From the NCBI GenBank assembly GCA_965659685.1, contig CBFHXB010000003.1, positions 1 to 64,000 of the forward strand: a DNA stretch of 64,000 nucleotides, read 5' to 3'. Numbering within the stretch: position 1 is the first letter of the stretch; every line of letters starts with the position of its first letter. The position numbers and the translations under genes are program-made. Below, in pieces: positions 17,585-26,500 of the stretch. The stretch comes from MGIIa-L3 sp11892u. Lineage in GTDB: Archaea; Thermoplasmatota; Poseidoniia; Poseidoniales; Poseidoniaceae. The notes beneath the pieces are model-generated. The model saw only the letters and a list, made by a program, of their open reading frames with translations, made no database searches and was not told where the DNA came from.

Positions 17585-19765
17585 TCAACCATGCGCTGCG
17601 ACGAGGAAGGCCCGGAGAAGACGGTCGCCTTCCTCGCTGCCGATGGATTCAGGGTGACCCTGCAACCCGTGAACGGGGAATCGCGGTGAGTGGAACCCCA
17701 TCGTGACGTGACCAGAACGTGCGTTCACGCGCAGGTGCTCCGCCACAGCACCGTCGACGACTAAGGAATTGTAGCGCACCATCCGTGTGGTCCGGCCGGA
17801 CACGTCGCGGAACAATCCGGTGCCGTCGTGCACCACATGAATGGGCCGGCCGTGCACGGGCCCATGCGGGTCGTGGACGATGCGCCCTCCCGCCGCAAGG
17901 CCGAGCGCTTGGTGGCCAAGGCAGATGCCGAGCAGCGATGGCGTGCGGCCTTGCAAGGCCAGTTCAGACAGCCGCATGGTCAACAAAGCCTCCTCGGGAC
18001 GCCCGGGTCCCGGGCCCAAGATCAGATGGCTTGGAGCTGCCTCAAGCAGGCCCTTAACCGCCTCATCAACGTCGACGGGTCCTTCTGGCCCACGACCCTG
18101 AATGACGTGCACGTCGTGACCGAGATGCATGATGGCATGAGCGATGTTGTGGGTGAAGGAATCGAGGTTGTCCACCAGCACCACAGCGCCGTCTGGGCGG
18201 TCCCGCCGCTGGCCCAAGCGTCCGCCGAGGGGTGCTCCATGCGGGACGCTGAGCGGCGTGATGCGGAGCATGCCCCGGATGCTGGTGCGGGGCGATCTCC
18301 AACCGGCTGCGCTGAGCAAGGCGTCCGCCTTCCACACCGCCTCTTCGATTTCTCGCTCTGCAACGCTTCCGATGGTGATGCCGCCTCCGGCGAGCACGTC
18401 GGCCATCCGACGTTCTCCCTCATGGCGAACCTGCATGGTCCGAATCAGAATGTTCCATGCGCCGTGATGGCCGTCAGGATCCCACCACCCGATGGAACCG
18501 CACCAAAACCGCCGCGGCTCACGTTCAATCGCGTCGATGGCGGCGCACACCACCGTACGCGGACAACCGGTGATGGATCCACCGGGGAACACGGAGGCAA
18601 AGGCGGCAGGCGGGTCGACCGTCAGCGTGGAACCGACGTGAGAGACGAGGTGCTGCACCGTGGCGTAGGCCTCCACGTCGTACCGCTCGACACGGACCGA
18701 ACCCGGTCGGCTGATGGCCCCCAAATCGTTGCGCATGAGGTCGACCAGCATCCTGTGTTCCGCGGTTTCCTTCTCGTCTTCGACCAAGGCACGCCGGAGC
18801 GCTTGTTCCTCCAAAGCGTCGTTTCCTCGCGGGTAGGTTCCTTTGATCGGCGAAGCCATCGCCTGACCGGCATGAATCCGGAGGAGGGACTCGGGGGAAC
18901 TTGAGAGCAGGTGATGGTCGAGATCAGGCGCCCAGGTCCATGCTGAGAAGGGAGCCGGGTTTCCCTCCAGGAGGCGTCGCATGACCTCCCAAGGTCGGTC
19001 GGGAAGCGGAGCCGTCCATCGGCGGCCGATGTTGACCTGGTACATCCGCCCCTCGACGATGGCTTCCTTCACCTGCTCAATGGCCTCGGCATGCCTGGCG
19101 TCGTCCATGGAACTCTCGAGAACATGATGGCTTGACGAAGGGGGCTGAGTGATCCGCGTTTCCGCAGGATGAACCCGAGCCCCCCAAGCGTCGTCTTCGA
19201 CGTGAAGCCGTTGGCACGTTCCCGTGGCGTGATCGATGAGCAGCGCACCATCCACGGCCCAAATCACGGCCAACAGTTCGTGTGGCGCCGGAGAGTGGTG
19301 GACGCTGATGGGCTGAGTCCATTGCACCAAATCGTACGCGAAGGCGCCGCTGAGGAAGGGCCGACTGGGCCAGCCTTCCACGTGGGTTTCGAACGGCGTT
19401 GGGTCGAGCATCTCTCCTTCGAGCGCGCGAAGCAGGTCCTCGAGACGCGGCGCCTCAAGGTGCTTCACGTCACGCCACTCTCCCTCCGTCCATGCCTGAA
19501 CGGTGGCGTTGAGCACACCCGCGGTTCGCCACGCCGGTTCCCCTTCGAGGGGATTGCTGGTTTCAGGCACGGACTCGGATGCTTCCGGCTGACGCAAGAT
19601 GGCCCGTTGGCGTGGAGGTCGGGCAATCATCGAATGCTTGGCCAAATGGCTCGCTGGCCCGGTGGACAGGAGCAGCACTTCGTCAGGAGCGCCAAACGCC
19701 CCTGCCGTGACCCCAAGTTGGCCGTGCTCGCGCAAGCCTTCGACCGTGCGGATGACGTCCATCAT
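17585..19765 (-). CDS. Aminodeoxychorismate synthase, PabB-PabA fusion
   Basis: A 726-residue fusion. Residues about 1-480 are a chorismate-binding synthase domain. Residues about 520-726 are a class I glutamine amidotransferase with Cys615 in GICLGHQALG and His704/Glu706 in GHPESIG. The decisive motif is PIKGTYPRG: Lys308 is the active-site lysine of PabB, whereas anthranilate synthase TrpE has Ala there. So it should make 4-amino-4-deoxychorismate from chorismate and glutamine for folate, not anthranilate. The order (synthase first, amidotransferase last) is that of TrpE-TrpG fusions and opposite to plant/fungal PabA-PabB. The start ATG overlaps the stop of pabC by four bases, which supports the folate assignment. 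Confidence 0.88.
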   Translation of the reverse strand: MMDVIRTVEGLREHGQLGVTAGAFGAPDEVLLLSTGPASHLAKHSMIARPPRQRAILRQPEASESVPETSNPLEGEPAWRTAGVLNATVQAWTEGEWRDVKHLEAPRLEDLLRALEGEMLDPTPFETHVEGWPSRPFLSGAFAYDLVQWTQPISVHHSPAPHELLAVIWAVDGALLIDHATGTCQRLHVEDDAWGARVHPAETRITQPPSSSHHVLESSMDDARHAEAIEQVKEAIVEGRMYQVNIGRRWTAPLPDRPWEVMRRLLEGNPAPFSAWTWAPDLDHHLLSSSPESLLRIHAGQAMASPIKGTYPRGNDALEEQALRRALVEDEKETAEHRMLVDLMRNDLGAISRPGSVRVERYDVEAYATVQHLVSHVGSTLTVDPPAAFASVFPGGSITGCPRTVVCAAIDAIEREPRRFWCGSIGWWDPDGHHGAWNILIRTMQVRHEGERRMADVLAGGGITIGSVAEREIEEAVWKADALLSAAGWRSPRTSIRGMLRITPLSVPHGAPLGGRLGQRRDRPDGAVVLVDNLDSFTHNIAHAIMHLGHDVHVIQGRGPEGPVDVDEAVKGLLEAAPSHLILGPGPGRPEEALLTMRLSELALQGRTPSLLGICLGHQALGLAAGGRIVHDPHGPVHGRPIHVVHDGTGLFRDVSGRTTRMVRYNSLVVDGAVAEHLRVNARSGHVTMGFHSPRFPVHGLQGHPESIGSEEGDRLLRAFLVAAHG

Positions 19766-20508
19766 CGCGCCCCTCCCAGTTCACTCCATGTGGCCGGATC
19801 GGCCATGTGCGCCTCGTAGGCGGCACGGCAGACGTTGAGAAGTCGTGGGCTGGGGGCGGCAAAGGGCACACCATCGATGGTCTCGACGGAAGCCACGCCA
19901 AGTCCAGTACCGACGAGGACCATGGCGGTCGCACGGGCGACACGACGTTCGTTCAAATGGCCGCGCTGAACGGGAAGCCCTGCAGCCGCCAGCGCTTCAG
20001 TCAACGTGCTCAACGTGACGCTGGCCACGCCTCCGTCGTCGTCTGGAGCAGCCCAAACCACACCGTCGTCGTCCAACAACAGTGGCGTCGCACGGCGTTC
20101 ATCGACGATGCGGTGTTCGTGCACCAAGAGCACGGCATCCGCCCCCATCGCACTTCCCTTCGCTGCCATCTCTTCGGACCAGGACCAAGCGCCGTGCTTG
20201 GTGCCGTTGATGCGACCTGCCCATCTTGGGGCAGGTGCGGTGATGGCGTCCACATCAGGCAGCATTTCGCGGTCGCGCGTGGTGCAGGTCCAGCCGTCCT
20301 TCGACCATGCCAAGCGAACCAAGCCTTCCTCGGTGCGTTCTCGGCAAGCTTCAGCCATCGAATCAACGGCACCTTCCATGTCAGGATTCAGGCGTAACGC
20401 GGCCGCGTGCACCTCCAAGCGAGCGAGGTGCAAAGGGAGGTCCGCCACGCCCCGTCCCGGTTGGAACAGCAGGGTGGTGAAGACGGCATCACGCGGTCCT
20501 GCAGGCAT
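19762..20508 (-). CDS. pabC: 4-amino-4-deoxychorismate lyase (PLP fold type IV)
   Basis: A 248-residue member of the branched-chain aminotransferase/ADC lyase group. The catalytic PLP lysine lies in INGTKHGAWSW (about residue 103). DERRATPLLLDDDG, the ADAVLLVHEHRIVDE strand and GTGLGVASVETIDG are typical later motifs. It would release pyruvate from aminodeoxychorismate to give p-aminobenzoate. It is first in a two-gene operon with the pabBA fusion, which it overlaps by 4 bases (ATGA). The start is ATG 20508 with an AAGGTGA ribosome-binding-like stretch 6-12 bases before it. A D-amino-acid or branched-chain transaminase is the alternative on fold alone, but context favours PabC. Confidence 0.83.
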   Translation of the reverse strand: MPAGPRDAVFTTLLFQPGRGVADLPLHLARLEVHAAALRLNPDMEGAVDSMAEACRERTEEGLVRLAWSKDGWTCTTRDREMLPDVDAITAPAPRWAGRINGTKHGAWSWSEEMAAKGSAMGADAVLLVHEHRIVDERRATPLLLDDDGVVWAAPDDDGGVASVTLSTLTEALAAAGLPVQRGHLNERRVARATAMVLVGTGLGVASVETIDGVPFAAPSPRLLNVCRAAYEAHMADPATWSELGGAR

Positions 20509-20551
20509 GCGCTCACCTTTGGGGGGGCACCGTTGTGCTTCAGCGCACCGG

Positions 20552-23500
20552 TCAGAGCAGATCGTCGAGGAAGGACGTGTCCAGAGCGCCTTGCTTTGCA
20601 GGTGCTTGTCCCTCTAGGCCGAGGTCATCGAGCAAGCCATCGATGCTTGTTGACGGTGCAGGTGAACGGCTGACAGGGGCTTCCATCCGTGGGGCTTGGC
20701 TGAGTTGTTGGGCCGTCGCGTAAAGGTCCACAGAGAGCGCTTGAGGCGCGGCCAAGGCCGAGGCCGGTGCAGCCGGAGCGGGCGCCGTTGGCGCAGGTCC
20801 GGTTGGCACAGGTCCGAAGGCGTCTTCCTGAATCCCCCAGGTGGCTTCTTGCAAGGTGTAGGTCTTGCTTCCTTCTCCGCCTCGCCGCCGCAGCACGAGC
20901 AGGGCGAGCAGGACGGTGACGAGCACCAAACCTGCAATGATGGCATTTGGTCCGGTCAAGTAGGTCCCGAAGTCGAAGCCCTCGTCAGCGCCACCTCCAC
21001 CGCCGTCCGTTTGGATCAGCGGTGCAAGGAAGACGGTCTCCACCGATGTCCGTTCGAAGGTGTCGTCCACGGGGGTCACCGCGATGTACCAGCCGCTTGA
21101 ATTCACAAGTTCCGGGTAGGTTTCCGCGGAAATTCGGTAGGAATTCGAGGCTTGCACTTCTCCGGCCAAGATCGCACTTTCGACGTCGGGGAAGGACTCG
21201 GAGGCAAAGTAGACCCTGTAGGCGCGAACAGAGGGGTCGTTGGTGTGCTCCCAGGCGACCAGCACATCGGTTTGCTGAAGCCACGCTGCCGTGATGCCCG
21301 TGATGGGGTCAAGGTAGATGCCGGGGTCTTCGACACCGTCGTCCACCGGTTCGACGGAGGCGGTGATCAATTCGGTGAGGTGGGCGTTTCCACTGGCGTC
21401 TCGGACCACCACGGCAAGGTACACCGGCACACCGGGTTGGAGCAGGCTGCCGTCAGAGTAGCGCTCAACGGTCACCGGGAATTCTGGGGTGCGGTCAAGC
21501 ACCAGGCTTGGCGTTGCGCTCTCGCTGACGCGGTTGAAGGGTGCACTCAACGCATAGACTTCGTAGGCCGCCACGTCGCTGGCGGTGGAAGGCAAGAACT
21601 CGAGCAAGACGGCACTTCCGTCGTCTTCTGGCCGGTCCGTGGCCACGAGGTCTTCGATGCGGTCGGGCGCATCACGGTCGGCGAGGTTGTCCACGGCAAG
21701 GGCAGCGGCCCCCGTCAACCCGTCGAGGTGAACGTTTCCTCTGAGGTCATGGACGGTAACCATGGCGTAAACGGTCATCCCGTCCTCAATCGCCACGACC
21801 GACCACGTGCCGTCGTCGTCCTTGTGCAAGGCTTCGTTCAAGGTGATCTCAAACGGTGAACCCTCGGTGTCGATGAGTTGGGTGTCAATGCGCAGCACCG
21901 CGACTTCGCCGATGAACACACCGTCGTTGTACCATGCGCTCACGTTGGTGATCTCCTCCGTGAAGGTCCAGATGAGGTAATGATCGAAGTCGTCAGCATC
22001 CGACGGTGAGAAGACCACGTCGATGGCCCGTCCGTCGTCTTCTGGGTGGTCGAAGGCTTTCACGTCCACCAATCGGTCTGGAGCAAGACCCTCGTCGATG
22101 ACGTTGCGGAAGGGAATGACATCGTCGATGATCGTCCCGTCACCGAGGCTGAGGTCAACGTTGAGCCAAACGTCGTGGGCCGTGACGGCCACAAGGTAGG
22201 TGCGGCCGTCGATCAACGACCGTCCTCCAATGTCGTCCACCACGGTTTGATTTGCAGAACAATCGGCCACGACTTCCGCTTCCTCAAAGGCGAGCGTGCC
22301 GTCACGTAGTGCTGCGACGGCTTCGGCCACGCGGGTGGCGTAAGCCCCGTCGCTTTGACCCACTTGGTCGATGTTTTGGATGTCACCAAGTTCGTGCAGC
22401 CACACCGTGTAGAAGGCACAATCCACCGCAATGGACGGCGTCCAGGACACCAAAATACGCCCCCCCTCGTCGTTTGGAGCGTCAACGGCCTCAACGTTTT
22501 GAAGCGGGGGTGGAGCGATGCCGTCGTCAAGACCGCCGGTGGGCACCACCGGTCCGAGAATGAGTGCATCGCTGAGGTTCTCTTGGCCCGCTTCGTCCAC
22601 GCACGTCAGACCGATCCAATAGACACGGCCGGGCTGAAGGGTCAAGGTGGTCTCGTTGCCCTCGGTCTTGGGTAGATCAAGCACGGGCGTCAGTCCGACG
22701 ACGTCGGTTCGTTCAACGGTCGAGGCGTACAATCGTGTGGACGCGTGGTCCAACGCCGTGCACCGTTCCCATCGCACGTCAAGGTCACCGTCTGCGGCGT
22801 TGCTGATGGTGGACGGCATCGCCTCTCCGCTGTTGGGCGGTCGCGGCATCTCGTCGCTTGGGCTCGCAGGACCAAGCGGCATGGAGACCGTGCCGAATCG
22901 ACCGTCGGCGTATTCCACGACAACCACGGCACTGTAGCTCTGTCCGTCGATCAACGGTTCACCCCCAGCGGTGAAGACGTCCGTCTGAAGTCGGCTGTGC
23001 AAAGCAACGGCCGCATCGGGTTGCAGGTTGGAGGCCTGCAGTTCTGCAGCGGTCGGGGGAACGGCCCATCCGCCCGGCTTCAGGTAGAGGAGGTAGCGTG
23101 CGAAATCGTCGTCGTGCACCAGGGACCAGGATGCACGCAGGGCGCCGCCACCGTCGTCGGGTCGGTCGCTGAGTTCAAGCAATTCAACCGGCGTCTCCGT
23201 CCGGCTCCAGTCGTAGATGAGGCGCACTTCCATGGAGCCGTTGACGGGGCTGAAGAGCTGTGCCTCGACGGTGAGGTTGCCGTTGAACATCCGGCCGGTG
23301 TCGACCGCAGCCTGCAAGCGGTTGACGAACGCATCGTCCGCCATCTCGAAGGTCCCGTTCCACAGCAGCAGGTCGGTGGAGGCCCAGACTGCAGCACCTT
23401 GCGTGGTGGAACTGAACACCAGGGGTAGGGCGGTCGGCGTCAGCGTACCGATCGAACCGTTTGGTAGGGTCAACGTGGGCACGCCGGCAAGGTCCAGCAG

Positions 23501-26500
23501 GTCGATGCTGGTGCCAGGATGCAGGTAATCGGTCACGTCGGCGAATCCTGTGCCGATGCCCAAATTGAGCGGTGTCGCTCGTAGGCTGGTCGCGCTGGGC
23601 ACCGGCTGATAGCCGGGTGGTGGACTCCATGCGGCCAATCCGTCGTCAAGCGTGCTGGCCCACACGGCGCCTGAGGCGTCGAGTGCAACGTCGGAAACCC
23701 CGATCACGGTTTCCGAGGCGAGAAGGGAATGCGTTGTGGACGAGGCTTCGACGAGGACCACACCGTTGTCGATCATCAGGACGGCGGTGGTGCCGTCGCT
23801 TGTGATGCGGGTGACCGGTTGGTTGGTGGGGGTTCGATCCAACCCTTCCTCAAATTCCTCGCTGAGGGCGTTCCAGTGCGTCATGGTGCCGCTGCCGGTG
23901 GCGACGTGGAGTCCCCAGAAATCCGATGAAACGGCGGTCACGTCGTTGGAAGGTAGCTGATCGAAACGATGCGTGTCGTCGACCACGAATCCACCTGCGG
24001 CCGATGAAGAGGCAGCAAGGACGGTCGCACCTGGGCGGGACGAGCCAAGTCCGTCGTGAGCCAGCAGAACCGTACCGTCTGTGGCGTTTCGGAAGAGGCC
24101 CCATGTGGACGTCTCCAACAATCCGTTGGTGTCGTCCCACGATGCCACCATTTGGTCAGCAGAGGCGTTCCAGAGGGACAAACCACCGTCGGTGGCCAAG
24201 AGCACCTGCTCGGCACCAGACCCGTCGAACCACGTGATCACGTCCCATGCCTTGTTCGAAAGGAGTCCGTCGACGGTGGTGATCGGCGTGTCCCATCCGT
24301 CCAGGCTTCGATCAAACCGGCCCACGCCTCCTTCGGTGGCGATGTGCACCACGTCGGAGGTCGAAGAGCGGGAAAGGCCGTAGATGGTGTTTGAAGGCAA
24401 GCCTCCAAGGACACCGCCGTCAACAAAAGCGTCCGTGGTCGGGTCGTAGATTTGGATGCCAGACACTCCAGTGCCACCACCGACCAAACCGGTCACCAAC
24501 GTGTTGCCGTACCATGCCAACCCGTCCATGTCGTCCGACAGTCCGTTGCTCGCGGTGGACCACGTGCCGTTCGCGAGGTCGAGGGTGAGCAATCCATTGC
24601 CTTGTCCGCCGCCGTTTCCATTGAATCCTCCTCGTGGGAAGGTGGACGCATGGACGGCATGGTTTCCGATGGCGATGGAATTGACGCGCGAACTCGAGGG
24701 CATCGTGTGACCGTCGGTCCACGTCAGCGTTCCGTTGCTTGCAACGCTCCCAACGAGAAGGGCGTTTCCACCCGTGGAGCCACCAAATCCGCCGGTCGGG
24801 TCGTAGGTTGCCGCATAGAGGGTGGTCCCGGAACCGGCCAAGGCGGAAACGGCGCCTGAGTTCAGTTGAATCTTGCTTTCAATCACGCTCGCCCCTACGG
24901 AAGGAGACCACTGCCCAACTTGGCTGAAGCCAGAACTCAAACCTGCGATGCCGTATACGGCCTCTCCACCTGCTCCACGAGCAACGGTGGTCACCAGGCT
25001 GCCTTGTTCGCGAACGGTCGGAACGGGGTTTGCGACGTTGTAGTACGAGTAGCCGCCGTCGCCGTTGTCGGTGTCATGACCCACGACAATGGAGGGTGAA
25101 GTGGCGGAGCCGACGGTGGCCATGGCGTCGTAGTACACCGCCGAGTTGCTCAATCCGTCATCGCTGTTGAGTTGGTCGGTGACTTGACCGGTTGCAAGGT
25201 CCCACACCACAATGCCGGTGCTGACCGACCAAAAGCCGACGTGCAATTCAGTTCCGGCGCATGCAAGCGCCGCAGGGCGTTGGTTGGACCCAAGGTCCTG
25301 ACCGTCGATGACCACATCAGATGCGGTGCCGTTGGGGTCCACGCCAATGACCTGCGCGACACCGGACAGTTGGAAGAAAGCGGTCCACACCATGCCATCG
25401 CAGGCCTCGATGCTGATCGGGTAAGCGTTCGAGAAATCACCGTTGGCGGAGGAAAGCACGGTGGTTCGTGTGCCGCTGCTGTCCTCCATGACCACGACGC
25501 CGTCGGGGTTCCACCCCGAGCCGCTCGTGGCGCCGATGAAGAGGACGTTTCCGTCCGTCCAAAGCTCGTAGACTTCGGGCGTGTTGGCGTCCGACCAGTA
25601 CGTTGACCATGTGCCCGTGGATGGATCGTAGGCTTCGATGCCGTCTTCTGAGGCCAGCAGAACCTCGCCGTTCCACTCCACCATGCCTCCACCCATCGGG
25701 TAGCCGCCCTGGCCGTTTGGCAGATCGGGAATGTCGTTGTCGCCCCAATCTTGGACGAAGGTTCCGTTGGCGTCGTGCACTTCGATGCCGGTGTCGCCCC
25801 ATTGAATCCACGTTTCTCCGTTGGCGGTTTGCAACATCTCCACCACGTCAATCGATGCGTCGGGGAGCACGTCGGGCAACCAACTGCCGTTGACCGTGTC
25901 CCAACGAACGATGCCACCGCTTCCTTCGGTGTTCCACCATTGTCCAGACACCGCGGAGGCAACGATGACGTCGCCCATCCGCCCCATGCCGGCGACGTCA
26001 AGGCCTCCTTCATTGAGATGGACGCCGATGTCGAGGTAGTTCACAGGAGAGGCAAGGTTGCCGGTGTCGATGCGGTAAATGCGGTCCGAAGCCGTTCGCT
26101 GGTTGTAGTGCAGAACGTCACCGACCATGATGAGATCGTAGGGGTCGCCGTTGTCGTAGTACAACGAATTGGTCTTCTCGATGTCGACCAATTCAGTGGC
26201 GTTGATGACGTCGATCAGTTGGAAACCGTCGTCACCTCCAACCCACAGGGTGTTGGCTTGTGTGCCGGCCACCAGTCCTGTGATCCCGTTTGTGTCAAGG
26301 ACACCGCTCGAGGTCCAGAGGTTCAGCCACGCCGAGTTGATGAGGTCCCAGCGCGCGACACCGATGCCGTCGAGGCCGATGTAAGCGATGTCGTCGACGA
26401 TGGCCACGGGCGCATTGTCTGCACTCTGCGTTTCCCACGTGTCGACCACCGTGAACGAACTGAGGGCGATGACGCCAACACCGCTGAGGGTGCCGCCGAA

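Noticed and set aside
17585..19765. Anthranilate synthase (TrpE-TrpG) call
   Set aside because: The PIKGT motif has the PabB lysine where TrpE has Ala, and the gene overlaps pabC; no trp genes are nearby.
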